Source: DATFTF01 sp963825175 (GTDB lineage: Bacteria; Acidobacteriota; Thermoanaerobaculia; UBA5066; Gp7-AA6). Taken from it: 64,000 bases of DNA. The notes beneath the pieces are model-generated. The model made no database searches. It saw nothing but the letters and a program-made list of their open reading frames with translations, and was not told the origin of the DNA. The stretch covers positions 1,488,001 to 1,552,000 of the forward strand of contig CAWGSA010000002.1 of NCBI GenBank assembly GCA_963825175.1, in the 5' to 3' direction. Positions 16,770-25,860 of the stretch are shown here, piece after piece; within the stretch, counting starts at the first letter, position 1, and each line of letters opens with the position of its first letter. The translations under genes and the position numbers were made by a program.

Positions 16770-18311
16770 TCAGCCTTCGATGGCGTCGGGGATCGCCGGG
16801 TCGAGCCCCGGAAACCTGGCCAGCCACGCCCGCCGCTCGTCCCGCAGCTGATCGACGAGCCGGCGATACTCCTGGTCCGAGTAGTACGAGCTCGGGGTGT
16901 ATTTCTCCAGGTTGACGCCGGGCACGTGGGTGGGGATCTCGTAGCCCCAGTCGGGATCCTCTTCCCACTGGATCCCTTCCTTGGCGATCTGCTTCATGAT
17001 CTCGGTTGAGGCCCGGATCGAGATTTTCTCGCCGGGGGAGCCCTCGCGCGCGCCCACCGAGCCCGTGTTCAAGATGTAGGCCTCCATGTCCGGGTTGTCC
17101 CGCAGGATCGCGAGCAGTCGGTTGCCCTCCTCCGCCTCCGGGCCCACGATGAAGGGGTTGGTTCCCACCTCCCGTTTGGCCTGCCCCGCGCGCGTCGGAT
17201 CGCCGGCGGAGGTCTCGATCGATTCGCCCAGCATGAAGTACGCGGCGGCCTGCTCGGGAGTCAGGCGGGCGCAGATCGGAACGACGTCGTTGCGGCGCGT
17301 GATGAAGATGATCTTGTTGGCCTTCTGGAGGTCGATCCCCTCGCCGGTCCCCTGGATGAATCGCCGCAGGACGACCCCGCGCCCGTTGGAGGTGATGGAC
17401 GTGTCCAGGAAATCGACCCGGCCGGAGCCTTCGACCTTGATGTTCTCGTAAACCGCGGAGGGATGGGTCGCCGCTCCCCAAAGAACGGTCTGAGAAGGCT
17501 CCAACCCCTCGGTCTTGATGTAGAAGCCGTCTTCGGTCCCGAACGCGCGGCCATCGCGGGAGAGAAGAACCACGTCGTCCTGCTTGATGACCGCTTTCTC
17601 GGGGTCGGCGAGCCCGTGGTCGTGAAGAGTCAGCGTCGTCTTTCCGGTGCCGGAGAGACCGAACAACAGGAACCCGACCTCGCGCAGCTCCCCGCCGGCG
17701 CCAGCCACGCGGAGGATCTTCGATCCGGCGTGGAGCCCGAGGCCGCCCCGCCGCTTGATCCAGTGCATGGCCTGCCGAAGCATCGACTTCTTGGCCTCGC
17801 CGGGGTAGTCGCTGCCCAGGATGTAGGTGTAGCCGGCCAGGACGTCGCAGAAGATCAAGCGCTCGGGCCAGTCCGGGACATAGACCGAGACGAAGTCCGG
17901 CTCGAAGGACGAGTCCGAGGGGAAGAGCATGTTGTGCCACATGAAGGCGATCCGCGCGTAGTCGCGGGGCACGAACAGGCGGCACCGCAGCGTCGCATCG
18001 GGATGCTCTCCCATGCGGCGGTCGATCTGGAGCAGGTCCATGTCCGTCAGAGCCTCCTGGACCTTCCGGATCACGTCCTGGGCCCTCTTCGGGTCGATCG
18101 ACTGCTGCATGACCCCGACCTCGACACCGTCGGCGACGATGTAGGTGTTCTTGGCGGAACGGCTCTTGACGCGGGTCGTGTAGACCGGCGAGCCGAACTC
18201 CGTGGTCGTTTCTCCGGCCCGGGCCAGCTCGCGCAGCTTCTCTCCCGGTAGGTCCTTTGAGACCGACTTCGACCGGATCGTTCGGGCGGAAAGGGTCTCG
18301 ACGCTGGCCAT
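16770..18311 (-). CDS. pckA: Phosphoenolpyruvate carboxykinase (ATP)
   Basis: A 513-residue ATP-dependent PEP carboxykinase, converting oxaloacetate and ATP to PEP, CO2 and ADP. The kinase-1a P-loop GLSGTGKTTL is at residues 218-227, followed by the metal site VIKQDDVVLLS and FGTEDGFYIKTEGL. ATP-type enzymes carry this form rather than the GTP-type P-loop. AAGGAT precedes the ATG. A TATAAA box lies about 50 bp upstream. It is divergent from glnA and followed by gltA. Confidence 0.94.
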   Translation of the reverse strand: MASVETLSARTIRSKSVSKDLPGEKLRELARAGETTTEFGSPVYTTRVKSRSAKNTYIVADGVEVGVMQQSIDPKRAQDVIRKVQEALTDMDLLQIDRRMGEHPDATLRCRLFVPRDYARIAFMWHNMLFPSDSSFEPDFVSVYVPDWPERLIFCDVLAGYTYILGSDYPGEAKKSMLRQAMHWIKRRGGLGLHAGSKILRVAGAGGELREVGFLLFGLSGTGKTTLTLHDHGLADPEKAVIKQDDVVLLSRDGRAFGTEDGFYIKTEGLEPSQTVLWGAATHPSAVYENIKVEGSGRVDFLDTSITSNGRGVVLRRFIQGTGEGIDLQKANKIIFITRRNDVVPICARLTPEQAAAYFMLGESIETSAGDPTRAGQAKREVGTNPFIVGPEAEEGNRLLAILRDNPDMEAYILNTGSVGAREGSPGEKISIRASTEIMKQIAKEGIQWEEDPDWGYEIPTHVPGVNLEKYTPSSYYSDQEYRRLVDQLRDERRAWLARFPGLDPAIPDAIEG

Positions 18312-18358
18312 GGAGGATCCTTTCTGTCGGAAAGACCGAGCTCGACTCGGACGCGCCT

Positions 18359-18364
18359 TTTATA
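18359..18364 (-). promoter_or_regulatory. Putative -10 box of pckA
   Basis: On the minus strand this reads TATAAA, preceded by TGG as in GGTATAAAAGG, about 48 bp before the pckA ATG. The upstream sequence is GC-rich and shows no good -35. Confidence 0.4.
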
Positions 18365-18417
18365 CCAGAGGAGGGGCCGGGCCGCCGGGGAAGGCAGCCG
18401 GAATGGCAGATGTGCAC

Positions 18418-18447
18418 AGGAAAATGTGCATCAATGCATATTTTCCT
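18418..18447. promoter_or_regulatory. 30-bp near-perfect palindrome between pckA and glnA
   Basis: The arms AGGAAAATGTGCATC and AATGCATATTTTCCT are reverse complements with two mismatched positions. It is AT-rich in a GC-rich genome and is centred about 70 bp upstream of the predicted glnA start site, and about 70-75 bp upstream of the pckA -10. It is a strong candidate binding site for a dimeric regulator of one or both genes. It does not match the GlnR consensus as I know it. Confidence 0.6.
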
Positions 18448-18468
18448 CCCAACTCAGCAAAAAAAACG

Positions 18469-18496
18469 TTGCAGATTTGCCGGGTGCACGTAAAAT
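18469..18496 (+). promoter_or_regulatory. Putative sigma-70 promoter of glnA
   Basis: TTGCAG (18469-18474), 16-bp spacer, TAAAAT (18491-18496). This would place the start site near 18503 and give a leader of about 25 bases ending in the Shine-Dalgarno GGAGGT. An A-tract (18459-18467) precedes the -35. Confidence 0.55.
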
Positions 18497-18527
18497 CCTG
18501 CCGAATTTGCAAAAAATGGAGGTCAGA

Positions 18528-19901
18528 ATGCCGAAGGCCAAGATCCTGAAGTTCGACGCAGCGGGTCCCGGTCTCTCCAAGTCCGAGATCCTGAAGGTGT
18601 GCGAGGCGGAAAACGTCCGGTTCCTGCGCCTGCAGTTCACCGACATCCTGGGAGTCATCAAGAACGTGGAGATTCCCCGCTCCCAGTTCGCCAAGGCCCT
18701 GGACGGAGAGATCCAGTTCGACGGCTCGTCGATCGAGGGGTTCACGCGGATCGAGGAATCCGACATGAACCTGGTCCCGGATCTGGGTTCCTTCGCCATC
18801 TATCCGTGGGCGCACGACGGGGGCGAGAGGGTCGCACGGCTGATCTGCGACGTCTACAACCCCGACGGAAGCCCGTTCGCCGGCTGTCCCCGCATGACGC
18901 TGAAGAAGCAGATGGACAAGGCGGCGGCGCTCGGATACGTGCTGGTGACCGGGCCCGAGGCCGAGTTCTTCCTGTTCCGCCGGGACGCCAACGGCGAGCC
19001 GATCGTCGACACGCACGACCAGGGGGCCTATTTCGATCTGACGCCGGTGGACCGGGGCGAAGAGGCGCGGCGAGACATCGTTCTGGCCCTGGAGCAGATG
19101 GGATTCGAGGTGGAGGCCGCGCATCACGAGGTGGCGCCGGGACAACACGAGATCGATTTCAAGTACGCCGACGCGGTGACGACCGCCGACCGGGTCTCGA
19201 CCTTCCGCTTCATCGTCAAGAAGGTGGCTCTGGACCACGGGCTGCACGCCACGTTCATGCCCAAGCCGATCTTCGGCGTCAACGGCTCGGGCATGCACAC
19301 GCATCAGTCGTTCATCGACAAGAAGGGCAACAACGTTTTCTACGACTCGAAGGCCAAGTACCAGCTCTCCAAGACCGCTCTGCACTACACGGGCGGAATC
19401 CTCCGGCACGCCCGCGCTTTCGTGGCGGTGACCAACCCGCTGGTGAATTCCTACAAGAGGCTGGTGCCGGGCTACGAGGCCCCGGTCAACGTGGCGTGGT
19501 CCATGCGCAATCGCTCGCCCCTGGTGCGGGTTCCGGCCCGGCGCGGCATGGGCACCCGCATCGAGGTCCGGATGCCGGACCCGTCCTGCAACCCCTACCT
19601 CGCGTTCGGCGTGATGCTGGCCTCGGGGCTGGACGGCGTCAAGAACCGGATGGATCCGGGCGAGCCGGTGGACCGCAACGTGTTCAAGATGAGCGAGCGT
19701 GAGAAGCGCCGCCTGCGGATCGATCAGCTTCCCGCCAACCTGTCGGAGGCCCTGGACAACCTGGAAAAGGACGAGGTCGTCACCGACGCGCTCGGCGAGC
19801 ACATCCTGAACCATTTCCTGGAGGCCAAGCGGGGCGAATGGAGCGAGTACATCTCCCGTGTGCAGCCGTGGGAAGTGGATAAATATCTCGAGGCGTACTA
19901 G
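18528..19901 (+). CDS. glnA: Type I glutamine synthetase, alpha subtype
   Basis: A 457-residue glutamine synthetase (glutamate + NH3 + ATP to glutamine). Visible motifs: FDGSSIEGFTRIEESDMNL, GPEAEFFLF, HHEVAPGQHEIDFKYADA, the ATP-site MPKPIFGVNGSGMHTHQS and SYKRLVPGYEAP. The NLYxLP adenylylation motif of the beta subtype is missing from the C-terminus, so regulation by GlnE is not expected; feedback or repressor control is likelier. ATG at 18528 has GGAGGTCAG in front; the longer open frame upstream overlaps the promoter and palindrome and is rejected. Confidence 0.93.
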   Translation: MPKAKILKFDAAGPGLSKSEILKVCEAENVRFLRLQFTDILGVIKNVEIPRSQFAKALDGEIQFDGSSIEGFTRIEESDMNLVPDLGSFAIYPWAHDGGERVARLICDVYNPDGSPFAGCPRMTLKKQMDKAAALGYVLVTGPEAEFFLFRRDANGEPIVDTHDQGAYFDLTPVDRGEEARRDIVLALEQMGFEVEAAHHEVAPGQHEIDFKYADAVTTADRVSTFRFIVKKVALDHGLHATFMPKPIFGVNGSGMHTHQSFIDKKGNNVFYDSKAKYQLSKTALHYTGGILRHARAFVAVTNPLVNSYKRLVPGYEAPVNVAWSMRNRSPLVRVPARRGMGTRIEVRMPDPSCNPYLAFGVMLASGLDGVKNRMDPGEPVDRNVFKMSEREKRRLRIDQLPANLSEALDNLEKDEVVTDALGEHILNHFLEAKRGEWSEYISRVQPWEVDKYLEAY

Positions 19902-19964
19902 AGTAGGGTTCCCGGGGCGAAAGGAGGAGGGTCTCGAGAGACAGCCTTCCTCTCCTTTTTTCGT

Positions 19965-19996
19965 AAGGCCGAATATGAATTCGGCCTTATTTTTTT
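19965..19996 (+). terminator. Rho-independent terminator after glnA
   Basis: A perfect 10-bp stem (AAGGCCGAAT and ATTCGGCCTT) around a 4-base loop ATGA, followed by ATTTTTTT-type run. A second imperfect hairpin, AAGGAGGAGG pairing with CCTTCCTCTCCTT and followed by TTTTTT, lies just upstream (19921-19961), so termination appears to be doubled. Confidence 0.85.
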
Positions 19997-20031
19997 AGGC
20001 TAGCCAGGTCAGGGCTTTCATTCTTGCCATT

Positions 20032-20913
20032 ATGAATGTCGGCGCGGATCCCTTTCGCGTTCGGGTCGGACGCGGCCCGGCCCTTCTCCTCGACGCGGCG
20101 CTGGGCACCGAGCTCGAGCGCCGGGGCATCGCCTCGGGCCTGCCGCTCTGGAGCGCCCGGGCCCTCCTGGAATCGCCCGCGGCCGTCCTGGACATCCACG
20201 GCGAGAACGTCCAGGCCGGAGCCGACGTCCTGACGGCCAACACCTTTCGTACGCACCGGCGGTCTCTCGAGAAAGCAGGCCTCGGTGAGCGGGCGTCGGA
20301 GCTGACGGCCCGCGCCGTCGACCTGGCCCGGCAGGCGGCGTCGCGGTCGCCGCGCGATGTTTTCGTGGTGGGGTCGCTTTCTCCGCTGGAGGACTGCTAT
20401 CGCCCGGACCTGACGCCGCCGGTCGACGATCTCGAGCGCGAGCACCGGGAGCAGGCGCGGGCGCTGGCCGCCGCGGGCGTCGATGGGATCCTGCTCGAAA
20501 CGCACAATTCCGTGGTCGAGCTCGCGCGGGCCGCGAGGGCGGCCGTCGAGACGGGCCTTCCGGTCCTGGCCTCGTTCGTCACCGACGGGGGCGCGTATCT
20601 GCTGTCCGGCGACTCCATCTCCCTGGCCGTCGATACTCTTCTCGCGTGCGGAGTGGACGCGATCGGAATCAACTGCGTGCCCGGCCGGCTCCTGGCTCAT
20701 GACCTTGACCGCGTGGCCCAGGCCGCACCCGGCATGCCGCTCGTGGCCTATGGAAACACGACTCGTTTTGCCGGTGAAGTCACTCCCGAAAAGTACGTCG
20801 GCTTCGCGCGCGACTGGCTGGCGCTGGGCGCGCGGCTTCTGGGAGGTTGTTGCGGAACGACGGCCGCCCACACCGCGGCCCTGCGTCGGCTTCTGGACAC
20901 CGGAGATGCCTGA
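20032..20913 (+). CDS. Homocysteine S-methyltransferase family protein
   Basis: A 293-residue TIM-barrel protein of the Pfam S-methyl_trans family. LLLDAALGTELERRG and VLTANTFRTHRRSL near the start, and the zinc ligands in INCVPG and GGCCGTT near the end, are the family signature. Such proteins transfer a methyl group to homocysteine from S-methylmethionine, betaine or a corrinoid donor; the stand-alone domain fits MmuM or a betaine enzyme better than full MetH. The 3' end overlaps fpg by 8 bp. Confidence 0.85.
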   Translation: MNVGADPFRVRVGRGPALLLDAALGTELERRGIASGLPLWSARALLESPAAVLDIHGENVQAGADVLTANTFRTHRRSLEKAGLGERASELTARAVDLARQAASRSPRDVFVVGSLSPLEDCYRPDLTPPVDDLEREHREQARALAAAGVDGILLETHNSVVELARAARAAVETGLPVLASFVTDGGAYLLSGDSISLAVDTLLACGVDAIGINCVPGRLLAHDLDRVAQAAPGMPLVAYGNTTRFAGEVTPEKYVGFARDWLALGARLLGGCCGTTAAHTAALRRLLDTGDA

Positions 20914-21829
20914 ACTGGCCGAGGTCGAGGCCTATCGCCGGTTCTTCGACCGCCGTGCGCTCGACCGCGAAATCACCGCGGTCTCCTGTCCCGATGCTCT
21001 CGTCGTCGGGACCCTGGGCCGGCCGACGTTGTCCCGGGTCCTTCCCGGCCGAGCCTTCCAGAAGACGCGGCGCCACGGAAAGTACCTGTTCGCGCTGGCC
21101 GCGCCGTCTGGGGACGCCCGCCGCGGCCGGCCGTTGTGGGTGGTTTTCCATTTCGGCATGAGCGGGTCCCTTGCTTCGATCGCCCCCCGGGAGGCCGTAC
21201 CCCGCCATGCTCGCGTGGTCTTTCGATTCGCCGGCGGATCGGCCCTCGTCTTCGTCTGCCCGCGGCGGCTGGGCCGGGTGGCGTGGCTGAGAAACCCCGG
21301 GGATCTCATCGAGAGCAAGGAACTCGGACCGGACCCGCTCGAGCCGGGATTCGGCGTCGATCCCTTCCGGCGCGCCCTGGACCGCCGCCGGGGAGCGATC
21401 AAGGCCGTGCTGCTCGATCAGACGGCGGTCGCGGGAATCGGGAACCTGTACGCCGACGAGGCGCTGTTTCAGTCGGGCATCCACCCGCGGCGGATCGCCG
21501 CGACTCTCCAACCGCAGGAATGGAGAAGGCTTCACCGCTCCCTCGACCGCGTCCTGCGCACGGCCATCGCGTCAAACCTCGCCGAGACCGGGCTCCCGCG
21601 CCGGTGGCTCCTTCCGCTGCGGCGGGAAGGCGGCCCCTGCCCGCGCTGCGGCGCGTCGTTGGCCCGGGCGGTCGTGGGCGGGCGGACGACGTACTACTGC
21701 TCGCGGCACCAGCCAGCCGGCGACACTACGCGATCCACATCGCGTCGCCATACGAATAGAAAAGGTAACCCTCGCGGATCGCCTCCTCGTAGGCCGCCAG
21801 GATCCGCTCCATTCCGGCGAAGGCGCTGA
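20906..21829 (+). CDS. mutM: Formamidopyrimidine-DNA glycosylase (Fpg/Nei family)
   Basis: A 307-residue DNA repair glycosylase. It starts MPELAEVEAYRR, giving the catalytic Pro and Glu at positions 2 and 3 after the Met, has the conserved Lys in TRRHGKYL, the H2TH block TAVAGIGNLYADEALF and a zinc finger CPRCG-x15-CSRH. The fourth ligand is His rather than the usual Cys. After the finger the frame runs on for about 38 basic residues and overlaps the convergent queA gene by 104 bp, so the annotated stop may not be the ancestral one. The function is removal of oxidised purines. Confidence 0.85.
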   Translation: MPELAEVEAYRRFFDRRALDREITAVSCPDALVVGTLGRPTLSRVLPGRAFQKTRRHGKYLFALAAPSGDARRGRPLWVVFHFGMSGSLASIAPREAVPRHARVVFRFAGGSALVFVCPRRLGRVAWLRNPGDLIESKELGPDPLEPGFGVDPFRRALDRRRGAIKAVLLDQTAVAGIGNLYADEALFQSGIHPRRIAATLQPQEWRRLHRSLDRVLRTAIASNLAETGLPRRWLLPLRREGGPCPRCGASLARAVVGGRTTYYCSRHQPAGDTTRSTSRRHTNRKGNPRGSPPRRPPGSAPFRRRR

Positions 21830-22769
21830 CCAGCATCAGGAGCGTCGAGCGGGGAAGATGGAAGTTGGTCAGGAGGGCGTCGATCACCTGGAACGGGAAC
21901 CCGGGAGTCACGAACAGGTCCGTCGTGAACCGGCGGTCCGAGTCTCCGGAGAGGCCCTCGGCCCGGCGCCCCGCGGCCTCCAGCGAGCGCGTCACCGTCG
22001 TGCCGACCGCGACAACGCGTCCGCCCCTCTCCCTGGTCCTGCGGACGAGATCGACGGTCGCTCCTGGAAGAAGGACTTCTTCCGCTCCGAGCGTGTGATC
22101 CTGTGTGTCCTCCACGGTCACCGGCTTGAAGGTCCCCGGCCCGACCGCCAGGGTCAGGTCCGCGATCGTCACACCGCGGTCGCGGATGCGGTCGAGGATC
22201 TCCCGCGTGAAGTGCAGGCCGGCGGTGGGCGCGGCGACGGCGAGCGGCTCGCGGGCGAAGACGGTCTGGTACGCCTCGCGGTCGCGGGCCTGATCCGGTC
22301 CGCCCGCGTCGCGCCGGATGTACGGGGGCAGGGGAGTGTGACCGATGCGTTGGAGAAGGGCTTCATCCAGGGGCCGGTCGAAGAGCACCTCGCGCTCGCC
22401 GTCGCGCAGGCCCTCCACCACGGCGCGGACCGATTCGTCGAATCGAATGGTCCGGCCGGGCCGTGCGCGCCGGCCGGGCCGGGCCAGGGTCAGCCAGCGG
22501 CGGCGCTCTCCGTCCAGGGCCGTCAGAAGGAAGATCTCGACTAAGCGGTCTTGCTCGTCGCGGCCGTAGAGGCGGGCCGGAAAGACCCGGACGTCGTTGC
22601 GCACGAGCAGGTCTCCCGGGCGCAGGAGCAGCGGAAAGTCGGCGAAGGCTCGATGCGAGATTGCGCCGGTCTGGCGGTCGAGAACCAACAGACGGCTCGA
22701 CCCGCGCGGCCGCGGTTCTTGGGCGATCCGGTCGGTCGGAAGGAAGTAGTCGAAAAGCGCAACTTTCAT
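21726..22769 (-). CDS. queA: S-adenosylmethionine:tRNA ribosyltransferase-isomerase QueA
   Basis: A 347-residue QueA, which adds the epoxycyclopentane ring in queuosine synthesis on tRNA using SAM. FDYFLPTDRIAQEP, VRNDVRVFPARLYG, APTAGLHFT and TNFHLPRSTLLMLVSAFAG are diagnostic. It is a stand-alone gene here, convergent with fpg. A heptad repeat element lies between its start and the MBL-fold hydrolase gene. Confidence 0.94.
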   Translation of the reverse strand: MKVALFDYFLPTDRIAQEPRPRGSSRLLVLDRQTGAISHRAFADFPLLLRPGDLLVRNDVRVFPARLYGRDEQDRLVEIFLLTALDGERRRWLTLARPGRRARPGRTIRFDESVRAVVEGLRDGEREVLFDRPLDEALLQRIGHTPLPPYIRRDAGGPDQARDREAYQTVFAREPLAVAAPTAGLHFTREILDRIRDRGVTIADLTLAVGPGTFKPVTVEDTQDHTLGAEEVLLPGATVDLVRRTRERGGRVVAVGTTVTRSLEAAGRRAEGLSGDSDRRFTTDLFVTPGFPFQVIDALLTNFHLPRSTLLMLVSAFAGMERILAAYEEAIREGYLFYSYGDAMWIA

Positions 22770-22778
22770 GAGTGCGAT

Positions 22779-22874
22779 GTTCCTCGTGCGACGTTCTACG
22801 TGCGAAGTTCTACGTTACAGGGGTGTAGTGTCGACTCTCAACGTAGAACGTAGAACGTAGAACGTAAGACGTGG
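22779..22874. repeat. Heptad inverted-repeat element between queA and the MBL-fold gene
   Basis: Left arm (22779-22816) has units GTTCTAC and GTGCGAA/GTGCGAC. Right arm (22839-22874) has CGTAGAA three times then CGTAAGA. The arms are reverse complementary over most of their length, with a 22-base spacer. The GTG start of the plus-strand hydrolase falls at the end of the right arm. Confidence 0.8.
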
Positions 22875-23773
22875 AAACCATTTCTTCCGACTATCCCCAC
22901 GGCCGCGGGCGTGTCCGCGTCGAGGCGGCGGGAATTGCGATCGAGGGTGTCTCGATCGCCGGCCACGAGTCCTTCTACAAGCTTCCCGGCTTCCGCTCGC
23001 TCCTCGAGTTCGGACGGGCCCCCGAGGACACCGTCGGGTTCGGAACGATTTTTCTCTCGCATGCGCACCTCGATCACGCGGCGGGCCTGACCCACCACGC
23101 GTCCCGCCGGCGCCTGGGTGGTCTTGCCCCCGCGCGCGTCTTCGCTCCGGATGAGGCCGGCGCCGATCTGGAGGGGTGGATCGCGGCCTGCGAGCGATTG
23201 GAGAGAATCCGCTACGGCGTGGAGGTCGTGCGAGTCGTTCCGGGCGGCGGCGTGCGCCTGCGCAACGACCTCGAGGTCCGGTTCCTGCCCGGCCGCCACC
23301 GCGTGCCCACCGTCGGATATCTCTTCTGCGAGGTCCGCCACAAGCTGAAGGACGAGTTCGCCGGCCTCGCGGGTCCCGAGATCGCCCGCCTGCGGGCCTC
23401 CGGCGCCGAGCTGACCCGGCGGGAGGAGATCCCGCTCCTGGCCTATACCGGAGACTGCGGGGTGGACATTTTCGACGCCGCTCCCGAAATCCTGCGCGCC
23501 CGGGTCCTCCTGATCGAGTGCTCGTTTCTTCGAGTGGAAGACGTGGCCAGGGCGCGCGATTACGAACACCTCCACCTGCAGGACTTTCTCGATCGGGCCG
23601 AGCGCTTCGAGAACGAAGCGATCGTCCTCACTCACTTTTCGTTGCGCTACTCGCCCGAGGAGATCCGGGAAGCGGCCGGCGCCCTGCCGCAAGGCCTCCG
23701 CGACCGCGTGATCTTGTTTCTGCCGCCGGTAGGCGGCGGGCAGCGCGCGGCCGCCGATCCCCTCATTCCTTGA
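22871..23773 (+). CDS. RNase Z-like metallo-beta-lactamase-fold hydrolase
   Basis: A 300-residue MBL-fold protein with the zinc-binding motif HAHLDH at residues 64-69, later acidic/His ligands in AYTGDC, and LTHFSLRY as the C-terminal His motif. This layout fits the RNase Z/ElaC branch, but key tRNA-binding arm features are not obvious, so the substrate is uncertain. The start is GTG at 22871, inside the right arm of the repeat element and without a good ribosome-binding site. It overlaps the convergent glucosidase gene by 11 bp. Confidence 0.75.
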   Translation: METISSDYPHGRGRVRVEAAGIAIEGVSIAGHESFYKLPGFRSLLEFGRAPEDTVGFGTIFLSHAHLDHAAGLTHHASRRRLGGLAPARVFAPDEAGADLEGWIAACERLERIRYGVEVVRVVPGGGVRLRNDLEVRFLPGRHRVPTVGYLFCEVRHKLKDEFAGLAGPEIARLRASGAELTRREEIPLLAYTGDCGVDIFDAAPEILRARVLLIECSFLRVEDVARARDYEHLHLQDFLDRAERFENEAIVLTHFSLRYSPEEIREAAGALPQGLRDRVILFLPPVGGGQRAAADPLIP

Positions 23774-25727
23774 GGACGACGCGGTCGAGCCGGAGGGCTT
23801 CACCCACCGACCATGCCTGAAACGGGCACCCGCGGGAAGTGTGCGGCGGATCACCGTCGGCGATCTCGGGGAGGTGTCCGAGCCCTACGCGGCCGCCGTG
23901 AGCGAGCAGGGGCTCCAGAAATCGAAAGCGCGCTTCGCGGCGCGCGGCGGCGCTTCCATTGTGGACGCGCACCCACGCTTCGACGAACGGGCCGGCCAGC
24001 CACGGCCACGCCGTGCCCTGATGGTAGGCGGCATCTCTCCCGGCCACCCCGTCGCGATAGTGGCCGGCGTAGGAAGGATCGTCGGGCGACAGGGACCGCA
24101 ATCCCATCGGAGTCCACAGCTGCCTTTCCACGACCTCCACGATCTGCCGGGCCGCTTCGCCCTCGAGCAGCGGGAAGGGCAGTCCGCCGACGGCGAAGAT
24201 CTGGTTGGGCCGTACCCGGGCGTCGACCGCGCCGGCGACGTGGTCGCAATCGACGACGTCGAAGAGACAAGCCCGTTCCGGATTCCAGAAGCGCGCGGCG
24301 AACGAGCCCGCGGCCATCTCCGCCAGCACGCTCCACGACGGAGCGAACACCGCGCCGATGCGCAGCGCATTGATCCAGAGCGCCTGGACCTCGACCGGCT
24401 TCCCGATGCGAGGAGTCACCACCCAGTCTCCGACCCGGGCGTCCATCCAGGTCAGCTGCACTCCCGGGACGCCGGCGGCAAGCAGGCCGTCGGTGTCGGC
24501 GTGGATCCCGAAGCGCGTCCCGCGCGAGTAGCCGTCGAGGATGGCCTCGATCGCGCCGATCAGGGCCTTCCGATCGGCGACCGCTACGCGACGGCCCTGG
24601 CGCTCGCACGCCCCCAGGTACTCATAGGCGGCGACCGCGAACCAGAGCGAGGCGTCCACGGAGTTGTACTCCGGCTGGCTCGCCTGATCCGGGAACCGAT
24701 TGGGCAGCATCCCTTCGGAAACCTTGCCGGACCATTCGATCAGGATGTCGCGCGCCTCTGCCATCCGTTCGGTGGCCAGGCAAAGGCCGCGCAGTCCGAC
24801 GAAGGTGTCTCGACCCCAGTCGGTAAACCACGGATAGCCCGCCACGATGGTTCGTCCCTTTCCCCGTCGGACGACGTAGTCGTCGGCGGCCCTCTCCAGG
24901 CGGGATTCGAACGCCGATCGACGGCGACGTTCGGTGTTTCGGAGGCGCCGGGCCAGCGCCGGAGGCTCCTCGACGGATTCCGTCTCGCGGGTGGACAGGA
25001 GAAGCACGGCCTCCCCCGCGGAGAGGTCGAACCGGAACAATCCGGGCGACGCGAGGTCCTCCAGGAAGTCGAGGCCCCGGGCCCGCTCCTCGGCGTACAG
25101 GAAGTTGCGGTACCACAGGGGTTCCTGCTCGTACGCGGCGTTGGTGAAGGCGGAGACTGGCGGGAGGCCGTCGTAGGGCCGCCAGGTCAGGCACCGCCCC
25201 TTGCGTTCGACATCGAACCGGAACGCCGGGTTCTCGTGGTGGAGGGAGTGATAATCGCGACCCGAATGCAGGAGCCGCACACACAGGAACGTCTCCGGGC
25301 GGGCGTCGCGCAGTCTCCAGCAGATCAGCGTGGCGCCGGTCAGCCGGGAGAGAAGGATCTCCTGCTCCACCCGCGTTCCGTCCTCGAGGCGGAACACCCA
25401 TCGCGGCCACGGGTTCGCCTCGAAGCCTTCCAGGCGCGAGCGGCCGTCGGGGTGCTCGACGTCCGGGTCGTAGTTCTGAGCCGAGATCGGATATCGGCCG
25501 GCCGGCGTCTCCAGCCACGCTTCCAGCCCGTTGACGAGGACGACCCGTCCGCCGGGAGGGTCGGTGGCTGCCAGGAGGAGCGCGTGGTAGCGGCGCGTCC
25601 GGACCAGCTCCGCCGTGCCCGACGCGAATCCTCCCAGTCCGTCGGTTTCGAGCCACTCGCAGCCCGAGGGGACGCCTCGGGGCGTAGAGGTTCTCGGTTC
25701 CGGGGCCGCCGCGCTCTCGTTCTCCAC
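23763..25727 (-). CDS. Glycogen debranching enzyme-type amylo-alpha-1,6-glucosidase (GDE family)
   Basis: About 654 residues. The N-terminal GDE domain begins at CEWLETDGLGGFASGT with RTRRYHALLLAA, and the C-terminal (alpha/alpha)6 catalytic domain includes FTDWGRDTFVGLRGL, GMLPNRFPDQASQPEYNSVDASLWF, QLTWMDARVGDWVVTPR and GRDAAYHQGTAWPWLAGPF; Asp and Glu residues in WGRD and WMDAR fit the glucosidase site. It cleaves alpha-1,6 branches of glycogen. The frame is open 190 codons further upstream, but the domain starts close to GTG 25727. No ideal Shine-Dalgarno site is seen (AAGGAG lies 19 bases before it), so the start is uncertain. Confidence 0.83.
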   Translation of the reverse strand: MENESAAAPEPRTSTPRGVPSGCEWLETDGLGGFASGTAELVRTRRYHALLLAATDPPGGRVVLVNGLEAWLETPAGRYPISAQNYDPDVEHPDGRSRLEGFEANPWPRWVFRLEDGTRVEQEILLSRLTGATLICWRLRDARPETFLCVRLLHSGRDYHSLHHENPAFRFDVERKGRCLTWRPYDGLPPVSAFTNAAYEQEPLWYRNFLYAEERARGLDFLEDLASPGLFRFDLSAGEAVLLLSTRETESVEEPPALARRLRNTERRRRSAFESRLERAADDYVVRRGKGRTIVAGYPWFTDWGRDTFVGLRGLCLATERMAEARDILIEWSGKVSEGMLPNRFPDQASQPEYNSVDASLWFAVAAYEYLGACERQGRRVAVADRKALIGAIEAILDGYSRGTRFGIHADTDGLLAAGVPGVQLTWMDARVGDWVVTPRIGKPVEVQALWINALRIGAVFAPSWSVLAEMAAGSFAARFWNPERACLFDVVDCDHVAGAVDARVRPNQIFAVGGLPFPLLEGEAARQIVEVVERQLWTPMGLRSLSPDDPSYAGHYRDGVAGRDAAYHQGTAWPWLAGPFVEAWVRVHNGSAAARREARFRFLEPLLAHGGRVGLGHLPEIADGDPPHTSRGCPFQAWSVGEALRLDRVVLKE

Positions 25728-25860
25728 CGGCTCGCTGAGCTCGCCTCTCCTTGAGACTCCGATTCGTTGTCGACTAAGAGTACCCGAACTCGCGTCCGGT
25801 TCCCCCCGGCAGCGGGGTTTCGGGGGCTTTTGGACCGACGTATGATCGCTCTCGGACAGG

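Noticed and set aside
23841..25754. A 637-codon open frame opposite the glucosidase gene
   Set aside because: Antisense shadow of a high-GC gene; the opposite strand carries clear catalytic motifs.
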